A stretch of DNA of 64,000 nucleotides from Fibrella forsythiae (lineage in GTDB: Bacteria; Bacteroidota; Bacteroidia; Cytophagales; Spirosomataceae), in assembly GCF_017353175.1 (NCBI RefSeq), contig NZ_JAFMYW010000001.1, positions 682,001 through 746,000 on the forward strand, given 5' to 3'. Shown one piece after another: positions 1 through 8,557 of the stretch. The notes beneath the pieces were generated by a model that saw nothing but the letters and a program-made list of their open reading frames with translations, did no database searches and had not been told where the DNA came from. Position numbers and translations under genes: made by a program. Position 1 is the first letter of the stretch; each line of letters begins with the position of its first letter.

Positions 1-1204
1 ACCGGTTGTGAGCGTTTCGGCACCCACGGTTGTGCTGACTAAAGACAACGCCGATAAAGACGCCCTGACCATCAGCTGGCCGAAACCAAACTACGGCTAT
101 GACGCCGCCGCCAATTATACGATCATGGTCGATAAAAAAGGCGGTGATTTCTCGAAAGCAGCTACGTTTCCCGTTGGCACAAGCCTGTCTAAAACCTTCA
201 AAGCATCGGAGCTCAACAGCCTGTTGCTGGGCCTGGGTCTCGTACCGGCAACGGCTGGTGATGTTGACGTGAAAGTAATGTCGGCACTGGGTGGCCGTAC
301 GGTGTTGTCTTCAGCACTCGCGAGCGTGAAAGCAACGCCTTACCTGGACCGCCTCGACCTGAGTTCGCCCTGGGGTGTCGTCGGCGATGCAACGGCCAAC
401 GGTTGGAACGGTCCTGACCAACCGTTCTACAAGACATCTACGACAGGCGAGTTGGTATCATACGTGACCTTGACGGATGGCTTTATCAAATTTCGCACAA
501 ACAACGACTGGGCTTATAGCTTAGGTGGGGCTGCCGGTAAACTCACGGCAGATAATGGCCCGAATATCGCAGTGAAAGCAGGTACATATAAGATTACAAT
601 AAATCCCACTGCGCTGACGTATAAAATCGATCCCTTCTCGTGGGGCGTTGTTGGCGATGCAACAGCTAACGGCTGGAATGGCCCTGATCAGAATTTCTTC
701 TATGACCCCTCTACCGATCAGTGGCGGGCCATTGTAACCCTCAAGGCAGGCGAGATCAAGTTCCGTCAGAACAATGACTGGGCTGTGAACTTCAGCGGTT
801 TAAACGGTAAGCTCATTCAAAGCAATGACAATATAAAAGTAGCCGCCGCAGGTACGTACCTGATTACAGCTGATTTTAAAGCTACTGCGTTGACATACGC
901 CATTGAAGCCTATAAACCCTGGGGTTTGGTAGGTAGTGCTACGCCTAAAGGCTGGGATGGACCAGATATTTTGCTTCTGCCAGATTTCAGTAAGGACGGC
1001 TACTTCTACGCCAATAACGTAAAGCTCGCAGATGGCGAAGTGAAGTTCCGGCAAGACAACAAGTGGGATAATAACTATGGCCTCACAGGCGGCGTCTTCG
1101 TAAAGAATAGTAGTGACAACATTAAGGTAACGGCCGGCACATACGATGTCGTATTTGATCTAACCAACGCATCAGCTCCGAAGTATAAGCTGATGAAGAA
1201 ATAG
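1..1204 (+). CDS. SusE-type outer-membrane starch-binding protein, 5' end outside the window
   Basis: The frame is open from base 1, so the lipoprotein signal and start lie upstream; the GTG at position 8 is only the first start-like codon visible. The first ~110 residues resemble a SusE N-terminal domain (alternating strands, SAPTVVLTK then ISWPKPNYG). Three tandem ~90-residue modules follow, each opening with WGVVGDAT/WGLVGSAT and NGWNGPDQ and containing IKFRxxNxW, then a GTYxIT/GTYDVV strand. This is the arrangement of SusE/SusF C-terminal starch-binding modules. Family role: surface lipoprotein that holds alpha-glucan near the SusCD importer. SusC and SusD would be expected upstream, outside the window. 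A strong hairpin terminator follows. The SusE-family call is firm; the substrate (starch) is inferred. Confidence 0.85.
   Translation, partial: PVVSVSAPTVVLTKDNADKDALTISWPKPNYGYDAAANYTIMVDKKGGDFSKAATFPVGTSLSKTFKASELNSLLLGLGLVPATAGDVDVKVMSALGGRTVLSSALASVKATPYLDRLDLSSPWGVVGDATANGWNGPDQPFYKTSTTGELVSYVTLTDGFIKFRTNNDWAYSLGGAAGKLTADNGPNIAVKAGTYKITINPTALTYKIDPFSWGVVGDATANGWNGPDQNFFYDPSTDQWRAIVTLKAGEIKFRQNNDWAVNFSGLNGKLIQSNDNIKVAAAGTYLITADFKATALTYAIEAYKPWGLVGSATPKGWDGPDILLLPDFSKDGYFYANNVKLADGEVKFRQDNKWDNNYGLTGGVFVKNSSDNIKVTAGTYDVVFDLTNASAPKYKLMKK
849..862. repeat. Perfect 14-bp palindrome CAGGTACGTACCTG (double GGTACGTT-type site)
   Basis: Self-complementary 14-mer inside the SusE coding region. It fuses two overlapping, opposed copies of the over-represented GGTACGT word. 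The 10-bp core GGTACGTACC recurs at 32412-32421 and 44176-44185. Confidence 0.7.
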
Positions 1205-1260
1205 TTGCTGATCAACAACGTACCCAATTCCTTTTTGGCCTGATATCACATTCGGCAAGT

Positions 1261-1318
1261 TTCAGTACATAAAAAACGGTTGGCTTCTATTGTAGCCAAC
1301 CGTTTTTTGTGTACTGAA
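1261..1318. terminator. Bidirectional terminator between susE-like gene and T9SS pseudogene
   Basis: A 25-bp stem with one mismatch (1261-1285 with 1294-1318) and an 8-nt loop. A-runs on the left and T-runs on the right make it work in both directions, fitting two converging transcripts. Confidence 0.85.
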
Positions 1319-2335
1319 TTGTCAATCCTTACTCAATCAGTACTTTTCGAATTCCACGTTGCTGTCCACTTACAACTTCAAGTAACAATACTCCAGGCAC
1401 TTGAGCCGGTAGGTTTACGGTCTCCTGATGAATGCACCCCGTACCCAGTATTGTATGAGTAGGTCGCACAGCCCGCCCTTTTAAATCGCTTATCCGCAGG
1501 GTTGCCATCTGTCCGGCTTTCGTCTGGAAGAGCACAGTAAACTGTCCACTATTGGGGTTCGGGGTAACTACCACTTCCAGTGTCGTAAGGTCGGTAGCTG
1601 GCTCATCTACTGCCATTCTACCGTTACACGGTTCATCCGAAAACTTAAGGCAACTAGCCATTTGACTAACACTAAAGCCAGGGTTAGCCGTTACATAAGG
1701 GAGCCAGTCTTGGTTTACTGCCCCATCGTTGTTACTCCAAACCGCCCGCTTGCAACCGCCAGCGGCTGAAACCACAATCTTCACCGAAGGGTCACCGATA
1801 CTAGGAGAACGATACGCCACCTGAGCACCGACAGTGTATGCTGAACAAGGGTCACTGCCGCCGCACCCCGACACGTTTAGGGTGATGCTAGTTGTGTTAT
1901 TACCACAGCCGGGCCGAGAAACTGTTACGGCGTAGCTATAACTACCGTTCGCATTGGGCAAGGTGACGTTAACAGACTGACTGGTCTGCCCTGTACCATT
2001 TTAATTATAGGTAAGTTGGTCGCAATTAGACCCCGAACAGTTTACAGTGAGCTGAACAGTTTGCCCGCAGCCAGGATTGGCTACAGTTGACACTACCGAT
2101 GGTGTAAAATTACACGACCCGACTGTAGTAGGGCAGCTAGCAGGTTCGAATTGGAAGGAGCGGCAGTCATAAAAGCTTTCCGACGTGTTACCATATATCT
2201 GCAGTAACGACCCGTTGGCAAAGCCTTCCAAATCCCAGGTATTGTTGTTGGCAGGGTAAAACACGCGCCATAGATTTGTGTTTGCCGGATTTGATTGTAA
2301 GTTCCAATCATATAAGCCGTTGGCAGCGTGGCCAC

Positions 2336-3139
2336 TTAGAAGGTGTTGGGAAATAATGTTTGGTATTGATGGTCAATTCGTTGCAACATGATCTGAATGT
2401 TAGCCAAATACAACCAGCTTACCGAAGAAGCTACCGTATACTCGTAGTCTTTGACGATGCGTCGGAAGAAATTCCTCCAGGCAATGGTCCTTTCTACTAC
2501 CCACCGCTTGGCAACAGGGACAAAACCTTGCGCTGATTCGGGACGTGAAGCCTTCTCAAAGTCGATCCCCCGTTCGCCTAACGCTTGAGCAAACACCCCA
2601 TTATAAGCCTGGTCACCGAACACCTTCTCCAACCGCTCACCCGTGCGCCACAACAGGTCGCCTATGAGGGCGGTGGCGGCCGGGCCATCGGCTCCGTTGG
2701 CGGTATGAACCAGCACCACCCAGACCCGCCCCTGCGTATCGACTAAAAACAGCCGTTTGCGTCCATTGACGCGTTTGTTAGCATCCAATCCTCGATCCTT
2801 CCAGATCATTGGATGTAGCTTAACGCTTTGTGAATCAGCACATCCAGGCGAAGGTAGTGGTTCTTTCCCCGTCCGAATTCGATCTTCCTCATTAAGTGCC
2901 GCGTTAATTTGTGCCAGCAACTGCTGGTGTTTCCACTGATCAAAGTAATAATAAACAGCTTGCCAGTGAGGCCATTCTGACGGTAAATTTCGCCATTGAC
3001 ACCCCGTTCTCAGCAACCACAAAATAGCATCTAGAATCTGCCGCAGATCATGTTTACGTTTGCGTTTGAGGTTAAAGACCGGAGCGCCGGCCGATTGATC
3101 CCATTGAGGGTCGGTCAGTGGCATCCACTGTTTGGTCAT
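2336..3139 (-). CDS. IS5-family DDE transposase
   Basis: About 267 residues from the ATG at 3139 (MTKQWMPLTDPQWDQ, the usual IS5-type opening). The N-terminal helical region has LRTGCQWRNLPSEWPHW. Candidate DDE residues are D in DSQSVKLHP, D in FGDQAYNG and E in VVERTIAWRNFFRR, with the HRxx-like basic spacing of this family. The protein cuts and pastes its own element. The coding region appears intact and full length. The stop codon TAA (2338-2336) is not part of the element: it is made from the TA target duplication plus one host base. A TTG 14 codons upstream (3181) is an alternative start, but the ATG fits family alignments better. Confidence 0.87.
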   Translation of the reverse strand: MTKQWMPLTDPQWDQSAGAPVFNLKRKRKHDLRQILDAILWLLRTGCQWRNLPSEWPHWQAVYYYFDQWKHQQLLAQINAALNEEDRIRTGKEPLPSPGCADSQSVKLHPMIWKDRGLDANKRVNGRKRLFLVDTQGRVWVVLVHTANGADGPAATALIGDLLWRTGERLEKVFGDQAYNGVFAQALGERGIDFEKASRPESAQGFVPVAKRWVVERTIAWRNFFRRIVKDYEYTVASSVSWLYLANIQIMLQRIDHQYQTLFPNTF

Positions 3140-3206
3140 GGCTTTGCATTTTGGTCGATACAAAGTTGGCACGACTCTCAACCCTTTTCAATTCCCCAAC
3201 ATGCTC
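2339..3206 (-). mobile_element. IS5-family insertion sequence, about 868 bp
   Basis: Imperfect terminal inverted repeats of about 16 bp lie at 2339-2354 and 3191-3206 (GAAGGTGTTGGGAAAT against GAGCATGTTGGGGAAT, 12 of 16 identical). TA flanks both ends (2337-2338 and 3207-3208) and is the likely 2-bp target duplication, because excision with one TA restores the host reading frame. The element carries one transposase gene reading leftward and sits inside the T9SS pseudogene. Confidence 0.8.
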
Positions 3207-3614
3207 TAAGTATCATCCCGCATCAGCTTCAATTTCCCCTTGAAAACATGGCCCATCTTGAGCCATATTGATATTAATAGATGCATTTCCCACCGGACTT
3301 CCACTCTGCAAGTTTAGCTTGGTCAACCAGGCAGCTACTGAACTACTATTATTGGTTGTTGATAAACCGTTGTAGGTGCCAATTACCCGAATTCGTCCGT
3401 TGTTTTGGGCATTCCGTTGGTAAACTGCTCCAGAAAGGGGGAGAGAAATATTAACTAATAAGGGTTTGTATCCCGGTCCGGGAATGGCTGAATTGACTTG
3501 TTGAGCGTAGCCTACTTTAAATAGTAAGCATAGCAATACCATTAGACATTTTTTCATTGTCTATAGATAGTTAATGGTGGGAAAATGTTGTGAGAAAATT
3601 CGGTAAATTATTAA

Positions 3615-4489
3615 TCAATTTACAGCGTATTCATGTATGAATACGCCAATACCATCCGTGTGAAGTTCGAACGGCCAAGAACGGTTGAGCCGTTGACCAA
3701 TTGCGACCTCCCTAACGATTCGACCATACTTATCCAGGGTACGTAAATAATTTGACGTATATACAAGTTCGTTTGGATAAATAACACTGCCTGAATATGC
3801 TATCTTACTGTTAACCATAAGGTTTTTACTTTTTCGACCCGTAAAAGGATACAGATCAGGCTGCCGATTATGACTTTTATTGTCGAAATCCTGATAAATA
3901 ATTATTCGTCCAATATCACTGCCCATAAAATTGCTTCATTCTGTGGGATTACCGTCTTTTATTAAAGTAACTTCATCTGAACCGCCACTAAGTACCCGGA
4001 TAGCGTAGCCGTTACTATCAAAAGTCACTTTAGCATTATTCCTCTGAACAATTGCTAATCCATTTCCATTAAGTAGTAGAGTGTCCTATGAAATACCAGG
4101 TGGTGATAAAGGCAAATCTGCCCGCTTATTTTTACTGACTAATACTACTTTATTTTGCAAATACGTGTAATTAGTCTGTAAAGAATCCCCTTTTGATTTA
4201 ACAGTTAGTTCTGTTGTTAGCCGTCCTTTTTCATCATACGTATAAGTAGCTACTTCTTTAACTCCTACAGTAACTGTTTTTCCACACCCACATCTACTAT
4301 TTCCGGCTCAACAACGGGGCCTTCCAGAATGACCGTTTTATATATCCTCTTCTCCAATCTGTTTACAGACGGTAAGGGCAGATACCCGGCGTTATCCGCT
4401 TCAGGTATAGTCTGTATCTGATCGCGGCAACCTAAACCGACGAATACCAGGATGAGTAGCAGTAGACCAGTAGTTCTCGACGTATTCAT
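3615..4489 (-). pseudogene. Degenerate lipoprotein with YD-like repeats (DUF4595-like)
   Basis: It starts at the ATG at 4489 with MNTSRTTGLLLLILVFVGLGC, a lipoprotein signal ending in a lipobox Cys. The first frame ends at 4265 after VDVGVEKQLL. Shifting frame in a run of A's near 4277-4281 lets reading continue as KTVTVGVKEVATYTYDEKG and so on to 3615. That path meets two in-frame stops: TAG after SPPGIS (near 4085) and TGA after DGNPTE (near 3941). TYTYDEKGRL and VTFDSNGYAIR resemble the repeated beta-hairpins of Bacteroidota outer-membrane lipoproteins of the DUF4595/YD type. It is a pseudogene next to another pseudogene. The family assignment is tentative; the frame damage is seen directly. 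Confidence 0.68.
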
Positions 4490-4816
4490 AGCTACCTGTT
4501 TTGTTACGTGTAAGACCGTTAACTTGCCTGTAATAACCTACAAGTAAGTATTAAAAGGTAAAAGAAAAATAATAATGATTACAAACTAGTATCCATATCG
4601 TCTATAAAATGGCCACAACAGAATTAGCAAATTTTTACTGGTTACCCAAAACAACACAGCCCACAAACGTATCATCCTACCTTTAACGAGCCAACAGCTC
4701 CGCTCTGATAGGAAAATCAATCCGTTAATGGAGTCGGTTAGTTTAGTTTTTAAAAATCCGTCAACCTTTACGGTTGTGAAATCATTATACATCTAGCATC
4801 AACTACCGCTTACGTT
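4490..4816. other. 327-bp AT-rich stretch without a convincing gene
   Basis: AT-rich compared with neighbours. A 68-codon minus-strand frame (4792-4586) is open from an ATG, but it has no recognisable family and ends in a hydrophobic, Trp-rich tail. I see no clear terminator or hairpin. It probably holds the promoters of the two diverging units, the lipoprotein pseudogene leftward and the GH13 gene rightward. Confidence 0.4.
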
Positions 4817-6364
4817 TTGACTACCGAAGTACGTACCCACGCGCCTACCATCGGCACCGCCGCCCATGTGGGCACAACCGGCGTTCACTATGAACTATTT
4901 GTGCGGGCCTTTGCCGATAGCAACCACGACGGCATCGGCGACCTGAACGGGGTAACCCAGAAATTGGATTACCTGCGCGACCTCGGCATTTCGGCCATCT
5001 GGCTTATGCCCGTCAACCCCTCGCCTACCTACCATAAATACGACATCACCGATTATTACGGCATCGATCCGGACTACGGCACGCTGGATGATTTCCGTCG
5101 GCTAATCCACGAGGCACATAAACGGGGTATCGCCGTGCTGATGGATCTGGTCATTCACCATACCAGTATCAAACACCACTGGTTTACCGAAGCAGCCAAA
5201 GGGCCGGATAACCCGTACCGCTCATTTTATAAATGGATGCTGCCCGATGAAATAAAACGGCGCAACCTGGCCACCCGCGACATTACCGCCGATTCTGACG
5301 AACGCAGCCCGTGGCACTATGCACCAGGCACCACCAGGAGCAACCCTGCTACCGAAAAATACTACGGTATGTTCTGGAGCGGCATGCCCGATCTGAACTT
5401 CGATCATCAGCCGCTACGCGAAGAAATTTATAATATTGTCCGCTATTGGCTCACCGACATTGGGGTTGACGGTTTCCGGCTCGATGCAGCCCGCCATTTA
5501 TACCGGGAAGCCGAAGAGCCTAAGAATCACCAGTTTTGGGATGAGTTCGGGCAGGTTGTGCAGGCCGCCAAACCGGGTGCATACCTCGTGGGCGAAGTGT
5601 GGACCCGCCCTAACAAAGTAGCTCCCTACTTCCGGGGATTGCAGGCCAACTTCAATTTTGATCTGGCCCTTGAACTCGAGGCCATCATTCGTCAGGGCGA
5701 TGATGAAAACGATGTAATGGCGTTCCTGTACGAAACGCAGGCGGCATACGGCGAGGTAAACGACCAGTTCATCGACGCACTTATCCTGTCGAACCACGAT
5801 CAGAATCGGATTGGTAGCCTGCTAAAAGGTGACCTGAACAAGCTGAAAGTCGCCGCAAATCTATTACTCACCCTCCCCGGAAACCCCTACCTCTATTACG
5901 GCGAAGAAATTGGGATGCTGGGGCTAAAACCCGACGAATACATCCGCGAACCATTCATCTGGAATGTCGGCAAAAAAGACTCGCATCGCGCTCGCTGGAC
6001 ACACGCCCGGTATTCGACCAGCCGTACGGTTCGACCCCTGGCCCATCAGCAGACCGACCCCGATTCATTGTTTACGCATTACAAACAGTTGATCGCCTTC
6101 AGGAATGGTCACGCCGTTCTGAACGATAATCGCAGTCGCCTTCAGTTGAGCGGCATCCGGCAGAAAGGGATCGTTTCGTTTGGCCGGCAGAACGAGCACG
6201 GCCTGGTCTGGTTTATTCAAAACCTCACAAACTCCCCTATCGATGTAGTGTTATCGGCAGCCGAACAAGCTGCTGAAAGCGTTCAGCTAGCTACCGTTCC
6301 AGGTACGTTGCTTGCTGAGGGTACGCTGACCTTGCCCGCATTCGGGTTAGCCGTAATCTCGTAA
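4817..6364 (+). CDS. GH13 alpha-amylase-family glycoside hydrolase
   Basis: 515 residues forming a (beta/alpha)8 GH13 enzyme acting on alpha-1,4-glucans. Conserved regions in order: GISAIWLMPVNPSPTYHKYD, DLVIHH (region I), GFRLDAARH with the nucleophile Asp near residue 222 (region II), LVGEVW with the acid/base Glu near 259 (region III), SNHDQNR with the third Asp near 327 (region IV). The C-terminal ~100 residues are the usual beta domain. No ATG lies near the N-terminus; TTG at 4817 is the best start, and the fold begins at GVHYELFVRAF. No signal peptide is visible, so the enzyme may be cytoplasmic, handling imported maltodextrins, unless the start is wrong. Exact specificity (amylase, neopullulanase or transglycosylase) cannot be settled by eye. 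The stop codon lies in a hairpin repeat. Confidence 0.85.
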   Translation: MTTEVRTHAPTIGTAAHVGTTGVHYELFVRAFADSNHDGIGDLNGVTQKLDYLRDLGISAIWLMPVNPSPTYHKYDITDYYGIDPDYGTLDDFRRLIHEAHKRGIAVLMDLVIHHTSIKHHWFTEAAKGPDNPYRSFYKWMLPDEIKRRNLATRDITADSDERSPWHYAPGTTRSNPATEKYYGMFWSGMPDLNFDHQPLREEIYNIVRYWLTDIGVDGFRLDAARHLYREAEEPKNHQFWDEFGQVVQAAKPGAYLVGEVWTRPNKVAPYFRGLQANFNFDLALELEAIIRQGDDENDVMAFLYETQAAYGEVNDQFIDALILSNHDQNRIGSLLKGDLNKLKVAANLLLTLPGNPYLYYGEEIGMLGLKPDEYIREPFIWNVGKKDSHRARWTHARYSTSRTVRPLAHQQTDPDSLFTHYKQLIAFRNGHAVLNDNRSRLQLSGIRQKGIVSFGRQNEHGLVWFIQNLTNSPIDVVLSAAEQAAESVQLATVPGTLLAEGTLTLPAFGLAVIS

Positions 6365-6419
6365 GTCGTAAGAGCTCCGCTCATCTGAGCCAGATGATGA
6401 GACAACGCGACTTACGACT
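6359..6419. repeat. Intergenic hairpin element, AGTCGTAAG type
   Basis: Outer stem AGTCGTAAG (6364-6372) pairs with CTTACGACT (6411-6419). An inner stem pairs CTCATCTG with CAGATGATGAG. The loop region contains GCTCCGCTCA. Bases 6359-6388 are identical over 30 nt to 11210-11239. It overlaps the stop codon of the GH13 gene. It belongs to the family described in findings. Confidence 0.75.
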
Positions 6420-6443
6420 CCTTAACTTACAGTCATCCCGTCT

Positions 6444-6451
6444 TATATTTG
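6444..6451 (+). promoter_or_regulatory. Candidate -7 element TATATTTG upstream of pyrB
   Basis: Matches the Bacteroidota sigma-A -7 consensus TAnnTTTG, 27 bp before the pyrB ATG. No clear TTTG at -33. Confidence 0.4.
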
Positions 6452-6477
6452 CCAAATCGTCGCCCACGCCGCGCCCC

Positions 6478-7401
6478 ATGCCGCAACTTAGTACGCGCCA
6501 CCTGCTTGGCATTAAAGACCTGACCCAGAACGACATTCAGCTTATTCTGGAGACAGCCACCCAATTTAAAGACGTTATCAATCGGCCAATCAAGAAGGTC
6601 CCATCTCTGCGGGACATCACGATTGCCAACGTCTTTTTCGAAAATTCGACCCGCACCCGCCTGTCATTTGAGCTGGCCGAAAAGCGCCTTTCTGCCGATG
6701 TTGTTAATTTTTCGGCATCGGGTAGCTCCGTGAAAAAAGGTGAAACGCTGCTCGATACGGTCAATAACATTCTGGCCATGAAGGTCGACATGATCGTGAT
6801 GCGGCACAGCAGTCCGGGGGCGCCACATTACCTGTCATCACGGATTCCCGCCAATGTGGTCAACGCGGGTGATGGTACGCACGAACACCCCACCCAGGCC
6901 CTGCTCGACTCGTTTTCGATGCGCGAAAAACTAGGCGACCTGGCCGGCAAACGGATTGCCATCATCGGCGACATTACGCATTCACGCGTTGCGCTATCCA
7001 ATATCTTCTGCCTGCAAAAACAGGGAGCCGACGTAATGGTCTGTGGGCCAACCACCCTGATTCCCAAGCATATGGCTTCGCTTGGTGTTCGGGTTAGTCA
7101 TGATGTGCGCGAGGCTTTGCAATGGTGCGACGTAGCCAACGTGCTCCGTATTCAGCTGGAACGACAGCAGATCAAGTATTTCCCCAGCCTGCGCGAATAC
7201 AGCCTGTATTTTGGTATCAGCCGCCAAATGCTCGATGAGCTCGACCGCCCCATTGTACTGATGCACCCCGGCCCGATAAACCGGGGCGTGGAACTCACCT
7301 CCGACGCCGCCGATTCGCCCCACAGCATTATTCTCGACCAGGTAGAAAACGGGGTAGCCGTACGCATGGCCGTGCTGTATTTGCTGGCGCAGGAACGATA
7401 A
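6478..7401 (+). CDS. pyrB: Aspartate carbamoyltransferase catalytic subunit
   Basis: 307 residues; ATCase joins carbamoyl phosphate and L-aspartate in the second step of pyrimidine synthesis, in the cytoplasm as a trimer. The carbamoyl-phosphate binding motif is NSTRTRLSFE (residues ~53-62), with SSVKKGETLLDT for the 80s-loop lysine and HPTQALLD for the second substrate loop. The C-terminal aspartate domain has MHPGPINRG. Start: the ATG at 6478 begins MPQLSTRHLLGIKDLT, the usual ATCase opening. An ATG 28 codons upstream would add an atypical leader and lies in repeat DNA. No pyrI-like regulatory subunit is adjacent; the next gene is on the other strand. Confidence 0.95.
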   Translation: MPQLSTRHLLGIKDLTQNDIQLILETATQFKDVINRPIKKVPSLRDITIANVFFENSTRTRLSFELAEKRLSADVVNFSASGSSVKKGETLLDTVNNILAMKVDMIVMRHSSPGAPHYLSSRIPANVVNAGDGTHEHPTQALLDSFSMREKLGDLAGKRIAIIGDITHSRVALSNIFCLQKQGADVMVCGPTTLIPKHMASLGVRVSHDVREALQWCDVANVLRIQLERQQIKYFPSLREYSLYFGISRQMLDELDRPIVLMHPGPINRGVELTSDAADSPHSIILDQVENGVAVRMAVLYLLAQER

Positions 7402-7502
7402 TCACGACCTTATCTGAAACCAGACAGGCATCTATCCGGGAGTCAATGGGGGTGAAAAGGGCATTTTCAGACAGTAGGGAAGCCATTGGCAACGTACCCA
7501 GC

Positions 7503-8387
7503 TTATACCAGTTGCGCCATTCGCTCATCAAAGCTGACCAGGTAGCTTCGCGAAACAGGGATTTCACGGTTCGAACCACTCATCGTCAATTGATACCCCC
7601 TGCTATTTCCGGTGGTGTGGTTCACCGCCCGCAGGTTGACCAGAAAGGCCCGGTGACACCTGAAAAACTGGGGGTCATGGGCCACTGCGGCTTCGACGTC
7701 TTTGAGTGTACTCCGCAACACTGTTTTCTGCGGAAACATGAAGTTCAGCCAATGCACCTCCACGTAGTTCCCCACCGATTCAACGTAGATGAGTTGGTTC
7801 GGCAGCAAGCTTAGGCGCTCTTTTCCAGTATCGCTTGTCAGTAAAATTCCCCTCGGTAGTTCAGGTACGTTGGCGGTGTCAGGTACGTTTGGCTGGTGCA
7901 GTTCATTGAGCTGCTTGTTGAGTTGGCTGGCCTGCGCCAGATTTCGCTTCAATCGGCGGCGTTCGGCGACCATCACACCCATGAAAATCGGGAAAAAACC
8001 AATTGCCGTGACCATACCATACATAGTAAGAAATGACGGAGCAGGGAGCTTCAGCGACCACACAATCAGCTGATTGCCAATTGATATAATCAGTAGAACA
8101 ACCAGCACATGCACGATGTGTCGGCCCACTGTCCAGCGGTCTTCGTCGTACAAGACCGGAAATAGGCGGGGAATTGCAGCGTTGGCCAGTACCGAGGAAA
8201 ATACGCAACCTATCGCAAAGAGGACATGCATCCACAGCCGACTCTGCCAGTCAGCCCAGCCAGCGTTGAACACCGTTAAGAAAAGAAAGACGTAAATCCC
8301 CGCCTGAACGGACAGTGTACTCTGATTTTTAAAGCTAAAATCTTCAGCTAAAGGCCGGTTCAACCACGTACGAACTCGATTGATCAT
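7503..8387 (-). CDS. Membrane-anchored LytTR-domain transcription regulator
   Basis: 294 residues. Four hydrophobic segments span about residues 26-145 (for example IYVFLFLTVFNAGW and FLTMYGMVTAIGFFPIFMGV). A basic, Gln-rich linker (~147-175) precedes a C-terminal LytTR DNA-binding domain (~185-294) with LIYVESVGNYVEV and FFRCHRAFLVNL. In this phylum such proteins join a membrane sensor module to a LytTR output without a receiver domain. There is no partner histidine kinase next to it and the signal is unknown. ATG at 8387. Its 3' end converges with pyrB; upstream it diverges from the laccase-domain gene across a repeat-containing gap. Confidence 0.85.
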   Translation of the reverse strand: MINRVRTWLNRPLAEDFSFKNQSTLSVQAGIYVFLFLTVFNAGWADWQSRLWMHVLFAIGCVFSSVLANAAIPRLFPVLYDEDRWTVGRHIVHVLVVLLIISIGNQLIVWSLKLPAPSFLTMYGMVTAIGFFPIFMGVMVAERRRLKRNLAQASQLNKQLNELHQPNVPDTANVPELPRGILLTSDTGKERLSLLPNQLIYVESVGNYVEVHWLNFMFPQKTVLRSTLKDVEAAVAHDPQFFRCHRAFLVNLRAVNHTTGNSRGYQLTMSGSNREIPVSRSYLVSFDERMAQLV

Positions 8388-8401
8388 GAGGTAAAAATAG
8401 G

Positions 8402-8548
8402 TACTGGATGCCGGATGTTGGCCGCTAGATACTGAGTACGGGACATTAGCTATTGACCATCCGTGGATTGACCAGATTATCAGGGCATCTAATGCCTGAT
8501 AACCGAGGTTTATTATTCATCATCCAGTATCCAACGTCTAGTATTTAT
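8402..8548. repeat. Imperfect inverted-repeat region with TACTGGATG words
   Basis: The left part (8402-8435) and the right part (8520-8545, reverse complement) share words such as TACTGGATG, GATGTTGG and TAGATACTG, suggesting a decayed long hairpin. Inside, ATTATCAGGGCAT pairs with ATGCCTGATAA (about 8477-8501). It lies in the divergent gap between the LytTR gene and the laccase-domain gene. Confidence 0.45.
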
Positions 8549-8557
8549 TTTTACCCC

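Larger units (their letters stand above)
1329..3557 (-). pseudogene. T9SS-exported surface protein, split by an IS and carrying two in-frame stops
   Basis: The N-terminal part (3557 to ~3213) starts MKKCLMVLLCLLFKVGYAQ, a Sec signal peptide. After the IS the reading continues in the same frame from ~2336 down to 1329. It ends in a type A T9SS sorting domain (VVVTPNPNSGQFTV, then a beta-rich tail ending KVLIE). Removing the IS plus one copy of its TA target duplication restores a continuous frame: ...EIEADAG, stop TGA (3215-3213), YLSGHAANGLYDWNLQSNP... A second stop, TAA at 2003-2001, interrupts QLTYN and NGTGQTSQSV. The middle is rich in Cys and Asn/Thr, as in adhesive surface proteins. The three lesions together make it non-functional. 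The original ligand or activity is not recognisable. Confidence 0.82.

Noticed and set aside
4586-4792. 68-codon minus-strand frame with an ATG
   Set aside because: No family features; AT-rich DNA beside pseudogenes; hydrophobic Trp-rich end looks like chance.
6360-6480. Extended pyrB start 28 codons upstream
   Set aside because: The extra residues translate hairpin repeat and promoter DNA; ATCase alignments start at MPQLSTRH.
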